Assembly (NCBI GenBank): GCA_000621905.1
Contig: JHXB01000008.1
Span: 98,246 to 162,245 of the forward strand
Reading direction: 5' to 3'
Source of the DNA: Lachnospiraceae bacterium NC2004
GTDB lineage: Bacteria; Bacillota; Clostridia; Lachnospirales; Lachnospiraceae
Length of the DNA stretch: 64,000 bases
The translations under genes were made by a program, and so were the position numbers. Below are positions 1 to 9,440 of the stretch, in pieces (position 1 is the first letter of the stretch; each line of letters starts with the position of its first letter). The notes beneath the pieces are model-generated. The model was not told the DNA's origin. It saw nothing but the letters and a program-made list of their open reading frames with translations, and made no database searches.

Positions 1-185
1 ACACAAGTGATGCTATTTCAAAATCAATATTAAATATCACTGTTTATCACTCCCCTCTTCAAGCACTATGCATTATTTAACCATCGTTAGATGCACATAG
101 TTATTTTACCATTTTTTTACCATAACATCAAGTAAAATAGGGGTGTCTTAGCATTTTCATCAAGATTTAATTATCATAATGCAAC

Positions 186-235
186 ATGTCATCCTGAGCG
201 TCAGCGAAGGATCTTTGACCTTCGAAGAAGGTCAA
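186..235. repeat. REP-like element (GTCATCCTGAGCG family)
   Basis: It starts with GTCATCCTGAGCG, continues through CGAAGGATCTT and ends in a small hairpin whose arms are TTGACCTTC and GAAGGTCAA. Near-identical units, in either orientation, occur at 5356-5404 and 59302-59357 and in shorter form elsewhere in the window. Confidence 0.75.
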
Positions 236-255
236 CTAATCTAAAGCATAATAAT

Positions 256-280
256 AGCGGCGATTATTAATCGCCGCTAC
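256..280 (-). terminator. Hairpin downstream of metG, possible terminator
   Basis: AGCGGCGAT and ATCGCCGCT form a perfect 9-bp stem about 20 bp past the metG stop. The minus-strand side is followed by ATTATTATG, not by a real T-tract. It is therefore a weak terminator candidate or simply a 3'-end stabilising hairpin. Confidence 0.45.
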
Positions 281-300
281 AACAAAAACATATCTAAATA

Positions 301-2244
301 TTAACAAATCTCCGCGCCCGGTACCATCTGCCTGTCAGGAACCATAAGGCTTAACTCACCCTTGTCATTCTCTGCACAAAGAAGCATACCCTCTGAGAGA
401 ACTCCTGCAAGCTTAGCAGGTTTAAGGTTAACAAGCACCATTACATCCTTACCAACCATGTCTTTAGGCATGTACTGTGGCTTGATACCTGATACAATCT
501 GCTTAACCTCGCTACCTACCTGAACCTTAGAAACAAGAAGCTTCTTAGACTTAGGAACTTCCTCACACTCTAAGATTCTTCCGACCTGGAACTGCATCTT
601 GCCAAAGTCGTCAAATGAAATCTCTTCCTTAGGCTCAATATCAACTACAGGACCAAGCGCCTCTTTCTTAGCTGCCTCTTCCTTCTCGGCAACAAGCTTA
701 GCAACCTCTTCAGGATCCTGTCTTACAAAGAGAATCTCAGGAGTATCGGTAAGCTTGGTTCCGTTCTCATAAAGACCAAACTTCTCAAGGTCGGTAAACT
801 TGCGCTCTGTTGTGTTAAGCTGCTTTAAGATCTTCTCTGTAGTCTCAGGCATAAATGGCTGAAGAAGTGTCGCGCCAATTGTGATTGATTCTACAAGATT
901 GTATAATACCGTATTTAACTTGCCCTTGTCTTCCTCATTCTTAGCAAGAACCCAAGGTGTAGTCTCGTCAATATACTTGTTACATCTCTTAAAGAGAGTG
1001 AATATCTCTGAAATAGCATCTGCAACTCTTAACTGATCCATCTTCTTAACAACCTTGCCGGCTGTAGAAGTTGCAACAGCAATTAAATCATCGTCAAATA
1101 CTGTCTTGTCGTCAGTTCTTGTAACAACACCACCAAAATACTTGTTGCTCATAGAAACTGTTCTGTTAACAAGGTTGCCGAGTGTGTTGGCAAGCTCAGA
1201 GTTAAAACGCTCAACCATAAGATCCCATGTGATAACACCGTCATTTTCAAAAGGCATCTCATGAAGCACGAAGAAACGAACTGCGTCAACACCGAATAAG
1301 TCTACAAGATCGTCCGCGTAGATAACATTTCCCTTAGACTTACTCATTTTGCCGTCACCCTGAAGTAGCCATGGATGACCAAATACCTGTTTAGGAAGCG
1401 GAATATCGAGAGCCATAAGCATGATTGGCCAGTAGATTGTATGGAATCTTAAGATGTCCTTACCAATCAAATGAAGATCTGCAGGCCAGAATCTGTCGAA
1501 CTGCTCTGTGCTTCCGTCAGGATCGTAACCGATACCTGTGATATAGTTGCTTAACGCATCAAGCCATACATAGACAACATGCTTATCATCGAAATCTACA
1601 GGGATACCCCATGAGAATGAAGTTCTTGATACGCAAAGATCCTGAAGACCCGGAAGAAGGAAGTTGTTCATCATCTCATTCTTACGCGACTCAGGCTGAA
1701 TAAACTCAGGATGTGAGTTTATATGGTCAATAAGCCTCTGAGTGTAGTTAGATAACTTAAGGAAATAAGCTTCCTCCTTAGCAGGCTTAACCTCTCTTCC
1801 GCAGTCAGGACATTTGCCGTCAATAAGCTGTGAAGAAGTGAAGAAAGACTCGCAAGGAGTACAGTACATACCCTCGTAGAAGCCTTTGTAAATATCTCCC
1901 TGATCGTAAAGCTTCTTAAATATCTTCTGAATAACCTTCTCATGATCTGCATCTGTAGTTCTTATGAACTTGTCATAAGATGTGTTCATGAGATCCCAGA
2001 TTCTCTTAATCTCTGCCGCTGTCTCATCAACGAATTCTTTAGGTGTTACGCCCTTCTCCTCAGCCTTTAACTCAACTTTCTGTCCATGCTCGTCAGTACC
2101 TGTCTGGAAAAATACGTCATAGCCCTGCTGTCTCTTAAAACGGGCGATTGAATCTGCAAGCACGATCTCGTAGGTGTTACCAATATGTGGTTTACCTGAC
2201 GCATATGCGATTGCAGTAGTCATATAATACGGTTTCTTACTCAT
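301..2244 (-). CDS. metG: Methionyl-tRNA synthetase
   Basis: Class I aminoacyl-tRNA synthetase that charges tRNA-Met in the cytoplasm. The HIGH motif appears as HIGN (residues 20-23), the KMSKS loop is at 299-303, and a zinc knuckle has Cys pairs at 128/131 and 145/148. After the anticodon-binding helical domain, the last 105 or so residues form an EMAPII/Trbp111-like tRNA-binding domain starting near FDDFGKMQF. The 647-aa length is normal for the dimeric long form found in Firmicutes. The ATG follows GGGAGGGTTTAGAA. It is the last gene of a run with proS 17 bp upstream, so two synthetase genes are probably co-transcribed. Confidence 0.97.
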   Translation of the reverse strand: MSKKPYYMTTAIAYASGKPHIGNTYEIVLADSIARFKRQQGYDVFFQTGTDEHGQKVELKAEEKGVTPKEFVDETAAEIKRIWDLMNTSYDKFIRTTDADHEKVIQKIFKKLYDQGDIYKGFYEGMYCTPCESFFTSSQLIDGKCPDCGREVKPAKEEAYFLKLSNYTQRLIDHINSHPEFIQPESRKNEMMNNFLLPGLQDLCVSRTSFSWGIPVDFDDKHVVYVWLDALSNYITGIGYDPDGSTEQFDRFWPADLHLIGKDILRFHTIYWPIMLMALDIPLPKQVFGHPWLLQGDGKMSKSKGNVIYADDLVDLFGVDAVRFFVLHEMPFENDGVITWDLMVERFNSELANTLGNLVNRTVSMSNKYFGGVVTRTDDKTVFDDDLIAVATSTAGKVVKKMDQLRVADAISEIFTLFKRCNKYIDETTPWVLAKNEEDKGKLNTVLYNLVESITIGATLLQPFMPETTEKILKQLNTTERKFTDLEKFGLYENGTKLTDTPEILFVRQDPEEVAKLVAEKEEAAKKEALGPVVDIEPKEEISFDDFGKMQFQVGRILECEEVPKSKKLLVSKVQVGSEVKQIVSGIKPQYMPKDMVGKDVMVLVNLKPAKLAGVLSEGMLLCAENDKGELSLMVPDRQMVPGAEIC

Positions 2245-2261
2245 TTCTAAACCCTCCCTGA

Positions 2262-3698
2262 TTAATATGCTCTTCCAAAGTATACCATCTTAAATGCTTT
2301 TTTGCCACAATGTACGCAGACATCCGAAATCTCTTCCTGTTCAAATGGCATACATCTTGTTGAAGCACCTGTCTCTTCCTTAATAGCTTCCTCACAAGCT
2401 CTGTCTCCACACCACATGGCTTTTATGAAGCCCTGCTTATTCTCGATGATATTCTTAAACTCATCCCAGTTAGAAGCTGCGTGTGTATTCTCCTCACGAT
2501 GCTTTAAAGCCCTATCATACATATCTTTGTGGATAGTCTCCATAAGCTCGCTGACCTTAGCAGGAATATCATCAATTGCAACCTCAATCTTCTCTCTTGT
2601 GTCACGACGAACAAGAACTGCCTGACCTTTCTCGATATCCTTAGGTCCAATCTCAACTCTTACAGGGATTCCTCTCATCTCTGCCTCTGAGAACTTCCAT
2701 CCAGGACTCTTGTCGGAATCGTCAACCTTTACTCTAAGTCCCGCTGCCTTAACGGCATCTCTTATCTCGTAAGCCTTATCAAGCACGCCTTCCTTCTTCT
2801 GCATGATAGGAACAACCATAACCTGAGTAGGTGCAACTTTTGGAGGAAGTACAAGTCCCTCATTGTCACCGTGAACCATGATGATAGCTCCGATAAGTCT
2901 TGTAGTAACACCCCAAGAGGTCTGGAATACATGCTTTAACTTGTTATCTTTATCTGTGTATTGTATGCCAAATGCTTTCGCAAATCCGTCACCAAAGTTA
3001 TGGCTTGTACCCGACTGTAACGCCTTACCGTCATGCATCAAAGCCTCGATGGTGTAAGTTGCTTCCGCACCGGCAAACTTCTCTTTATCAGTCTTCTTAC
3101 CCTTAACAACAGGCATTGCAAGAACTTCCTCACAGAAGTCTGCGTATACATTTAACATTTGCTCTGTACGAGCCTCTGCGTCCTCGTAAGTAGCGTGGGC
3201 GGTGTGACCCTCCTGCCACAAGAACTCTCTTGAACGAAGGAAAGGTCTGGTCTCCTTCTCCCATCTTACAACCGAGCACCACTGGTTATAAACCTTTGGG
3301 AGGTCTCTATATGACTGGATGTCATTTTTATAGAAATCACAGAACAATGTCTCTGATGTAGGTCTTACACAATAAGGTTCTTCAAGCTCGTTAAGACCGC
3401 CCTTGGTTACCCATGCAACCTCAGGTGCGAAGCCTTCAACGTGATCCTTCTCCTTCTCTAACAAACTCTCAGGAATGAACATTGGAAGGTAAACATTTTC
3501 AACGCCCGTCTCCTTAAATCTGTCATCAAGCTGTCTCTGGATAAGCTCCCAGATGGCATAACCTGCTGGCTTAAAAACCATACAACCCTTAACACTTGTA
3601 TAGTCCATGAGGTCTGCCTTCTTAACCACGTCAGTGTACCACTGCGCGAAATCCTCCTCCATCGAAGTAATCGATTCAACTAATTTCTTGTCTGCCAT
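2262..3698 (-). CDS. proS: Prolyl-tRNA synthetase, archaeal/eukaryotic-type
   Basis: Class II synthetase charging tRNA-Pro. At 478 aa it lacks the roughly 180-aa editing insertion of the E. coli type. It has the C-terminal extension of the archaeal/eukaryotic-like (ProS type 3) group, with four Cys (CGDRAC, then CVHCG) for a probable zinc site, and it ends in FGRAY, the C-terminal Tyr characteristic of this group. Motif 2 is visible as [18 protein letters not shown]. The start follows AAAGGAGATATATT. It sits between an unknown gene (33 bp upstream) and metG. Confidence 0.96.
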   Translation of the reverse strand: MADKKLVESITSMEEDFAQWYTDVVKKADLMDYTSVKGCMVFKPAGYAIWELIQRQLDDRFKETGVENVYLPMFIPESLLEKEKDHVEGFAPEVAWVTKGGLNELEEPYCVRPTSETLFCDFYKNDIQSYRDLPKVYNQWCSVVRWEKETRPFLRSREFLWQEGHTAHATYEDAEARTEQMLNVYADFCEEVLAMPVVKGKKTDKEKFAGAEATYTIEALMHDGKALQSGTSHNFGDGFAKAFGIQYTDKDNKLKHVFQTSWGVTTRLIGAIIMVHGDNEGLVLPPKVAPTQVMVVPIMQKKEGVLDKAYEIRDAVKAAGLRVKVDDSDKSPGWKFSEAEMRGIPVRVEIGPKDIEKGQAVLVRRDTREKIEVAIDDIPAKVSELMETIHKDMYDRALKHREENTHAASNWDEFKNIIENKQGFIKAMWCGDRACEEAIKEETGASTRCMPFEQEEISDVCVHCGKKAFKMVYFGRAY

Positions 3699-3731
3699 AA
3701 TATATCTCCTTTATTTAATATCCTTACAACA

Positions 3732-4643
3732 TTACTCATCCCCAGGTAATATAGGTATAAACTGCATACGAGGGTAGTGCTTTTTTAGCAACTCATACAC
3801 AGTTTTATTAACTATGTACAATGGTTCTAGACTCGTTGACAATTCATCATCATAATCTTTATCTTCATTTTCTAAAATCGGACCTTCCATTTCTGTCGTA
3901 CAATTTAACCCATTTAGCTGTTCACACAATTCTTCACTAATATAATAAGGTTCACTTACAGGATTATATCTCTTCATTCCGCAGTTGGCGCAACAATCTA
4001 CCACTTTGCCATTATTATAATCCAAAAAACCTGTTATCTTATTTGTCGGAGTAATCTGATAGCACACATGACTTCCGTTTTTTGTTGTTACTTCACGAAA
4101 ATCATTGTCGGTCGCTAGTCCTTCCTCTATCAGTAATTTCCTCACTTCATCAGAGGCAGCATATCCAAGCATTAACTTAGCATATTTCTTTCTGCCAAAT
4201 TCAGACTTTGGAATCATATAATTACGATTCTGGACAGTACATTTCTCTATGCGCCATGATGGTTTATCACAACAGAAACCAACAAATTCATCACTTGACA
4301 TGTCGTCATAATCATAGGCAAAATACCAAAAATTAATCAAATATGCAGATGCCTTATTGTAATCAAGTTCATCATATTCTGTATAAGTTGATTCGCTCTC
4401 AGTTACATACATATATGGTATATCATTTGCATCATTATAATCATTGACAGGGTACTCAATTGCAAATCTCTGGGCGTACTTATATTCATCCGAGTCAATC
4501 GGAATCTGATATAATTGCATATCATCATCCACACAAAAATCTGATAGTCTAGCTCTAAACTCGTTATACGACTCCATCAAATTACTATCATCAGAGGAAC
4601 AATCAATACCAAAATTAGCATATGTTATCACTATTGTTACCAC
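3732..4643 (-). CDS. Unknown acidic protein with a CxxC pair
   Basis: I do not recognise this protein of about 300 residues. It is strongly acidic and rich in Tyr, with no signal peptide or membrane segment. Residues around 215-225 read CCANCGMKRYNP, a possible half zinc knuckle, followed by a segment resembling the C-terminal part of immunity-type proteins (PYYISEELCEQL). That resemblance is only an impression. The start is uncertain: a GTG at 4643 overlaps the rluA-like stop by 7 bp, and a GTG at 4631 is better spaced from GAGGAG. Its wording and base use (TTT/TAT-rich) look more AT-rich than the flanking proS and rluA genes, suggesting a later arrival in the operon. Confidence 0.75.
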   Translation of the reverse strand: MVTIVITYANFGIDCSSDDSNLMESYNEFRARLSDFCVDDDMQLYQIPIDSDEYKYAQRFAIEYPVNDYNDANDIPYMYVTESESTYTEYDELDYNKASAYLINFWYFAYDYDDMSSDEFVGFCCDKPSWRIEKCTVQNRNYMIPKSEFGRKKYAKLMLGYAASDEVRKLLIEEGLATDNDFREVTTKNGSHVCYQITPTNKITGFLDYNNGKVVDCCANCGMKRYNPVSEPYYISEELCEQLNGLNCTTEMEGPILENEDKDYDDELSTSLEPLYIVNKTVYELLKKHYPRMQFIPILPGDE

Positions 4644-5335
4644 TCCTCTTGTGCGTCTAAAATGTCAAATGCATCGCCAAACGGCTCCGTCTTAAATACC
4701 ATGTCCTCACCCGTAGCGGGGTGTTTAAACTCAAGCCTTGTGGCAATCAAGCCTATCTGCTTGACATTTGACTTCATCTTGTTATACTTTCTGTCTCCGT
4801 AAATGGGGACTTTATGCGCTGCCATCTGACATCTGATCTGATGAAAACGCCCGGTATGCAAGGTGATAAGCGCATAAGTAAATATACCCTTGTCTGTCTC
4901 TAACGCGTCAAGCTCCTCATAATCAAGAATTGCTTTCTTGGCATTCTTAGTCCCCGGCTTAACTACCTTACTCATCTTCTTGTTCTTATCAATGATTAGA
5001 TAATCTTCAAATGTTCCCTCTGCCTCGGGGAGTTCCCCGCAAAGAATAGCTTGATAATATTTCTTTATCTTGCTGTCTGTAAGCTGGTCGGATAAATTAC
5101 CTGCAGCTTCTTGATTTTTGGCATAAACCATAACGCCGGCAACCGGCTTGTCTAGCCTATGAATGCAGGCTACATAAGGGTCGACTTCCTTACCGTCTGA
5201 CGCCTCATATATGTGCGTCTTAAGATAAGAGACCATATCCTGATCCAAACCCTTGCCGCCCTCGGACGCCATCCCCGGCGGCTTAATAACCACAACTATA
5301 TCCCCATCCTCATGTAATATTTCCGGATGTTTCAT
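4637..5335 (-). CDS. RluA-family pseudouridine synthase
   Basis: Isomerises uridine to pseudouridine in rRNA or tRNA. The catalytic block is HRLDKPVAGV with the essential Asp, and the C-terminal part has the family HTGRFHQIRCQMAAH block. There is no N-terminal S4 domain, so at 232 aa it belongs to the short RluA/TruC-like branch. The exact target base cannot be told. The ATG follows AAGGAGATAAGTT. It is the first gene of the run leading to proS and metG, and a REP-like element sits directly upstream. Confidence 0.9.
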   Translation of the reverse strand: MKHPEILHEDGDIVVVIKPPGMASEGGKGLDQDMVSYLKTHIYEASDGKEVDPYVACIHRLDKPVAGVMVYAKNQEAAGNLSDQLTDSKIKKYYQAILCGELPEAEGTFEDYLIIDKNKKMSKVVKPGTKNAKKAILDYEELDALETDKGIFTYALITLHTGRFHQIRCQMAAHKVPIYGDRKYNKMKSNVKQIGLIATRLEFKHPATGEDMVFKTEPFGDAFDILDAQEEW

Positions 5336-5355
5336 AACTTATCTCCTTAATTATA

Positions 5356-5404
5356 TTGACCTTCTTCGAAGGTCAAAGATCCTTCGCTTCGCTCAGAATG
5401 ACAT
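5356..5404. repeat. REP-like element, inverted copy
   Basis: Inverted copy of the GTCATCCTGAGCG element, again with the TTGACC/GGTCAA hairpin at its outer end, 20 bp upstream of the rluA-like start codon. Confidence 0.75.
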
Positions 5405-5418
5405 TTTTTTACATAAAC

Positions 5419-5442
5419 CTCGGTGGTTTTACCACCCTGAGG
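5419..5442. repeat. CGGTGG/CCACC hairpin repeat
   Basis: CTCGGTGG and CCACCCTGAG form a short stem. The same hairpin type recurs at 15848-15880, 27953-27977, 31088-31110 and 60448-60468, always between genes. Confidence 0.6.
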
Positions 5443-5455
5443 CTATTTGTGTTTG

Positions 5456-5483
5456 GGATCCTTCGCTTCGCTCAGGATGACAT
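5456..5483. repeat. REP-like element, short copy
   Basis: GGATCCTTCGCTTCGCTCAGGATGAC-type unit without the outer TTGACC hairpin. It matches the inner half of the copy at 5356-5404. Confidence 0.6.
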
Positions 5484-5510
5484 GCTTTTTTGTATAAATC
5501 TATCACCACA

Positions 5511-5585
5511 GATGCGAGTGGTATGTGGATTTTGCGGGCGATTTTGCGCAAGCAAGAGCCCGCGAAACCACATGCCGCTCACATC
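5511..5585 (+). other. Long hairpin with GCAA tetraloop, possible RNA
   Basis: A 75-nt imperfect hairpin. The outer arms run GATGcGAGTGGTATGTGG against CCACATGCCGCTCaCATC, needing only G-U wobbles and one mismatch. Next come an asymmetric internal loop (ATTTT/GAAA), a 6-bp GCGGGC/GCCCGC stem and a TTGC/GCAA stem closed by GCAA. The GNRA loop exists only if the plus strand is transcribed. There is no T-tract after it. It lies between argF and the rluA-like gene, both on the minus strand. Confidence 0.4.
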
Positions 5586-5599
5586 GTCCAGAGTAAGCA

Positions 5600-6598
5600 T
5601 TATATCTCCTCACTCAAAGTAGCCGCTATAACCGCCTTGATGGTATGCATTCTATTCTCTGCCTCATCAAACACAACATCTGCATACTTCTCAAACACCT
5701 CATCGGTAACTTCCATCTCGGTAAGTCCGTATTTCTCATGAATCTCACGACCAATCTCGGTCTCCAAATCATGAAAAGCAGGAAGACAATGCATAAAGAT
5801 AGCAGTATCCTTAGCGTTATCAACAGCCTTCATATTAACCTGATAAGGCAAAAGCGCGTCGATACGCTCCTTCCACACTTCCTCAGGCTCACCCATAGAC
5901 ACCCATACATCAGTGCAAATGATATCTGCATCCTTAGTAGCAACCATTACATCTTCTTCAAATGAAAGCGTCGCTCCGCTCTCTTTAGCAAACTCCTGAC
6001 ACTCATCAATAAGCTTCTGATCAGGGAAATACGCCTTAGGCGCACAAGCAACAAAGTCAAGACCAAGCTTAGCACAGGTAATCATATAAGAATTACCCAT
6101 GTTGTATCTCGCGTCACCCATATATACAAGTTTCAAACCTTTAAGCTTACCGAAACGCTCGCGAACAGTAAGCATGTCTGCAAGCATTTGCGTAGGATGA
6201 TACTCATTGGTAAGACCATTCCATACCGGCACTCCGGAGTATTTAGCAAGCTTCTCAACTATCTCCTGACCGAATCCTCTGTACTCAATACCATCAAACA
6301 TTCTTCCAAGCACTCTTGCAGTATCAGCTATACTCTCCTTCTTGCCAATCTGCGAACTCTTAGGATCAAGATAGGTAACACCCATTCCAAGATCATATCC
6401 CGCAACCTCAAAAGAGCAACGGGTTCTCGTACTTGTCTTCTCAAAAATAAGCGCAATGTTCTTGCCCTCGCAGAGTTTGTGAGGAATACGATTCTTCTTC
6501 TTGTCCTTTAAATCCGCTGCGAGATCCAAAAGATATATAATCTCATCAGGAGTAAAATCCTTTAATGTCAAAAAATTCTTTCCAAGTAACTGTCCCAT
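5600..6598 (-). CDS. argF: Ornithine carbamoyltransferase
   Basis: Transfers carbamoyl phosphate to ornithine to make citrulline, in arginine synthesis or, run backwards, in the deiminase pathway. The carbamoyl-phosphate site STRTR is at residues 56-60, HPTQ at 134-137 and the ornithine-site HCLP at 270-273. The 332-aa length is standard. No other arg or arc gene is in the window, so the direction of use cannot be read from context. It lies 12 bp behind clpA, an unusual partner, and so probably depends on the clpS promoter. Confidence 0.96.
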   Translation of the reverse strand: MGQLLGKNFLTLKDFTPDEIIYLLDLAADLKDKKKNRIPHKLCEGKNIALIFEKTSTRTRCSFEVAGYDLGMGVTYLDPKSSQIGKKESIADTARVLGRMFDGIEYRGFGQEIVEKLAKYSGVPVWNGLTNEYHPTQMLADMLTVRERFGKLKGLKLVYMGDARYNMGNSYMITCAKLGLDFVACAPKAYFPDQKLIDECQEFAKESGATLSFEEDVMVATKDADIICTDVWVSMGEPEEVWKERIDALLPYQVNMKAVDNAKDTAIFMHCLPAFHDLETEIGREIHEKYGLTEMEVTDEVFEKYADVVFDEAENRMHTIKAVIAATLSEEI

Positions 6599-6610
6599 AG
6601 TAATATCTCC

Positions 6611-8935
6611 TTATCTAAGTAACTCTACCTTACCGTCAAGGTAGGTGATTGCCAAATCACCGCCATCTTTTAAATCTCCATACAAAATCGCATCAACCAA
6701 AAGTGGCTTTAATTCTCTGTCTATAACCCTGTTAAGCTCTCTGGCTCCATACTCCGTTGTAACTCCAACCTCAAGGATATGCTCCTTAAGCGCATCTGTA
6801 TAGGAAATGGTAACATTTCTGTTAAGCAACTTATCCGATAATGTTTTAAGTTGCTTATCAACTATACGTCTTGCCATATCGTTATCAAGTCCGTTAAATG
6901 TCACTATGCTTGAAAGACGATTTCTAAACTCAGGTGAAAAAGTCTTCTTAACTTCCTCATCAATCGCTCCTAAATTAAGCGAGCTATCCCCGAAACCGAT
7001 AGCAGGTTTAAGAAGCCTTGACGCACCCGCATTGGAAGTCATTATGATAATAACATTTCTGAAATCAGCCTTGCGCCCTTGATTGTCAGAGAGCGTTGCA
7101 TAATCCATAACTTGAAGCAATACATTGAAAATGTCAGGGTGAGCCTTCTCAATCTCATCCAAGAGAAGAACCGAATGCGGATGCTTCCTTATAGCATCCG
7201 TAAGTCTTCCACCCTCTTCATATCCCACATATCCTGCCGGAGCACCGATAAACTTGGATACTGAGTGCTTCTCCATAAACTCACTCATATCAAACCTTAC
7301 AAGTTCAACTCCAAGGTTGTCTGCCAATGTTCTTGCAATCTCAGTCTTACCGACACCTGTAGGTCCAACAAAAAGTAAACTTGCGACCGGCTTGTTATCT
7401 TCATTAAGACCGGCCCTTGATATTCTGATTGCTTTGCAAATCTTGTCTACAGCCTCGTCCTGACCGAATACTTTAGACTTTAGATTGTCATCTAATGTTC
7501 TTAAAGACTCAGCTTCGTCATCATTTACACTCTGTTTAGGAATCTTAAGAAACTCTGACAGAACTTCTTCAACCAACGACTTGGTAACTGTCCTCTCTTT
7601 ATCGCGCCTCATGGCAATGACAGCACCGCACTCATCCATAAGATCAATAGCCTTGTCAGGAAGAAATCTCTCGTTGATATACTTGCTGCTTAAAGAAACA
7701 ATAGATTTCAAAACAGCGGTAGGATACACAACATGGTGGAATTCCTCGTAATAATTCCTGATGCCTTTTAGAATATCAACTGTCTCCTCCTCAGAAGGTT
7801 CCTTGATGCCAATATTCTGAAAACGTCTGACCATCGACTTACTCTTCTCAAAATGCTTCTTATACTCATCGTAGGTTGTAGCGCCTATGAATCTTATATG
7901 TCCATCTGCCAGATAAGGCTTAAGGATATTAGAAGCATCAAGTGAACCTGAGCTGACCGCTCCGGCTCCTATAACATTATGTATCTCATCTAAATAAACA
8001 ATGGGCTTATCAAGGGCATTAATCCCTTCAAGCACCATCTTCATCCTCTTCTCAAAATCTCCTCTGTACTGGGTTCCCGCAACCATGCTACCCATATCTA
8101 TAGAATAAACAGTTGCGTCCTTTAGAGATTCAGGAACCTCGTCCTCAACAATCTTTCTAACTAATCCATATGTGATTGCGGTCTTACCAACACCCGGCTC
8201 TCCAATATGAAGAGGATTGTTCTTGTCTCTTCTTGAGAGAACAAGCATTGTTCTTCTTATCTCATCCTCACGACCAATCAAAGCCGTATATGAGGATGAT
8301 TCTACATACTCATTTAAATTGGTAACGTATTTCATCCAACCTTTGCCCTTGGATGCACCGCTTGGCTCGTGACCCATATAAGGGTAAGACTCCTCCATAT
8401 CCTCCTCGGAATAAAAGTCACCCATATCCGAACTGTAAGACTCCTCCCACATCGCCTCTCCGTAACGGTCTACCGTACCTCTGGTTGTGGAATCGTCTCT
8501 CTCTTCCTCTATATAACACAATTCAAAGAATACGTCATTGATATTGACATTCTGCTCTGCCATAAGGTAAATCGCATAGCACTCGGGAAGCTTCATCATC
8601 GCAAAGAAAACATGAGTAAGCTTTAGCTGATCCCGTCCGCTTGAACCCGCCTGCTGTGCGCCGTATTCGAGCATTGATTGAAATGCATTAGACAAATGAG
8701 GAGAATAGCTTGCACTCTTCTCCGGAATCTGTTCCATATTCTTTTTGAAATATCTCTTTAGCTTCTTCTTCAACTCGTCTGCATCCCCACCGCAGACATC
8801 GTAGCTCTCGATAAATGCATCGTCTTTAGTTAATATATATAACAAATGCTCAGGAGTAACGAATTCGTGGCGCCATTTCTTGGCAACCTCAACGGTATCA
8901 AGGAGAAGCTGTTGTAGTCTCGCTGAAGTCTCCAT
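6611..8935 (-). CDS. clpA: ATP-dependent Clp protease ATPase subunit ClpA
   Basis: AAA+ unfoldase that feeds substrates to ClpP. The N-domain covers about residues 1-145, followed by an acidic linker rich in Asp, Glu and Ser. The two ATPase modules have Walker A motifs GEPGVGKT (245-252) and GPTGVGKT (524-531). The ClpP-docking loop IGF is at 646-648, which separates ClpA from the non-proteolytic ClpB. The length of 774 aa is typical. clpS lies 12 bp upstream and argF 12 bp downstream. No clpP is in the window. Confidence 0.95.
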   Translation of the reverse strand: METSARLQQLLLDTVEVAKKWRHEFVTPEHLLYILTKDDAFIESYDVCGGDADELKKKLKRYFKKNMEQIPEKSASYSPHLSNAFQSMLEYGAQQAGSSGRDQLKLTHVFFAMMKLPECYAIYLMAEQNVNINDVFFELCYIEEERDDSTTRGTVDRYGEAMWEESYSSDMGDFYSEEDMEESYPYMGHEPSGASKGKGWMKYVTNLNEYVESSSYTALIGREDEIRRTMLVLSRRDKNNPLHIGEPGVGKTAITYGLVRKIVEDEVPESLKDATVYSIDMGSMVAGTQYRGDFEKRMKMVLEGINALDKPIVYLDEIHNVIGAGAVSSGSLDASNILKPYLADGHIRFIGATTYDEYKKHFEKSKSMVRRFQNIGIKEPSEEETVDILKGIRNYYEEFHHVVYPTAVLKSIVSLSSKYINERFLPDKAIDLMDECGAVIAMRRDKERTVTKSLVEEVLSEFLKIPKQSVNDDEAESLRTLDDNLKSKVFGQDEAVDKICKAIRISRAGLNEDNKPVASLLFVGPTGVGKTEIARTLADNLGVELVRFDMSEFMEKHSVSKFIGAPAGYVGYEEGGRLTDAIRKHPHSVLLLDEIEKAHPDIFNVLLQVMDYATLSDNQGRKADFRNVIIIMTSNAGASRLLKPAIGFGDSSLNLGAIDEEVKKTFSPEFRNRLSSIVTFNGLDNDMARRIVDKQLKTLSDKLLNRNVTISYTDALKEHILEVGVTTEYGARELNRVIDRELKPLLVDAILYGDLKDGGDLAITYLDGKVELLR

Positions 8936-8947
8936 GATAATCCCTCC

Positions 8948-9271
8948 TTAGCTCTCCATAACCTCTACCCTAAAAGGATATCCGGCTTCCTTGGCCATGG
9001 ACATCGCAAGCGACCTCTTACTGATAGCGATATCGTAAGTATAGGTTCCAACCTCTGCCTGGCCGCTCTTATGTACTTTAAGCATCAACTCTGTTGCTTC
9101 TGATTCAGTTTTATGAAAAACAAGTTTTAGAACCTCAACCACAAAATCCATCGGTGTAAAGTCATCATTTAACATTATCACCGTATAGTGGTTAGGTTCC
9201 ATAATCTTGTAGTCTATACGCTCTTTAACACCCGTTCCGGTATCAAATGCATTCTTACCTTTCTTGCCCAT
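8948..9271 (-). CDS. clpS: ATP-dependent Clp protease adaptor ClpS
   Basis: Adaptor that delivers N-degron substrates to ClpA. The core shows the family block HYTVIMLNDDFTPMDFV and the VHKSGQAEVG segment. I place the start at the ATG at 9271 (107 aa): it follows GTGAGG with 5-bp spacing. The in-frame GTG at 9313 lies at or before the expected transcription start of the promoter at 9320-9348. It heads the clpS-clpA-argF operon. Confidence 0.93.
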   Translation of the reverse strand: MGKKGKNAFDTGTGVKERIDYKIMEPNHYTVIMLNDDFTPMDFVVEVLKLVFHKTESEATELMLKVHKSGQAEVGTYTYDIAISKRSLAMSMAKEAGYPFRVEVMES

Positions 9272-9319
9272 ATCAAACCTCACTGCTTCATATGCAGGAT
9301 TTTTAGAAAACACGAAGTC

Positions 9320-9348
9320 ATTATATCATTTTCATAAGGTAACATCAA
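9320..9348 (-). promoter_or_regulatory. Sigma-A-type promoter of clpS-clpA-argF
   Basis: On the minus strand, TTGATG (9343-9348) and TATAAT (9320-9325) are separated by exactly 17 bp. Transcription would begin near 9313, giving a leader of about 40 nt before the clpS ATG at 9271. Confidence 0.75.
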
Positions 9349-9360
9349 GAAAAATATAAA

Positions 9361-9397
9361 TAAGTACCCAAAAGGGACAGTCCCCTTTGGGTACTTA
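9361..9397. repeat. GGGACAGTCCC palindrome
   Basis: TAAGTACCC and GGGTACTTA arms around an AAAGGGACAGTCCCCTTT core. It is one unit of the palindrome family described in the findings. A second unit with different arms follows 4 bp later. Confidence 0.8.
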
Positions 9398-9401
9398 ACA
9401 A

Positions 9402-9440
9402 ATAACTACCCAGGGGGGACAGTCCCCACTGGGTAGTTAG
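9402..9440. repeat. GGGACAGTCCC palindrome
   Basis: Arms TAACTACCCAG and CTGGGTAGTTA around GGGGACAGTCCCC. The unit overlaps the stop codon region of the 89-aa gene at 9437. Confidence 0.8.

Larger units (their letters stand above)
1..300. other. Intergenic left edge, no gene seen
   Basis: I see no open reading frame with a ribosome site here. The stretch holds AT-rich sequence, a REP-like element at 186-235 and a GC-rich hairpin at 256-280 behind metG. Any gene further left lies outside the window. Confidence 0.6.

Noticed and set aside
5356..5741. Overlapping plus-strand reading frames near argF
   Set aside because: They run through REP-like repeats and the complement of argF, with no ribosome sites or plausible protein composition.
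9272..9313. ClpS starting at the GTG at 9313
   Set aside because: It lies at or before the expected transcription start of a well-formed promoter; the ATG at 9271 has a ribosome site.
9361..9440. Paired GGGACAGTCCC palindromes as a CRISPR array
   Set aside because: Only two units, unequal arms and no unique spacers of constant length; other pairs elsewhere follow no array pattern and no cas genes are present.
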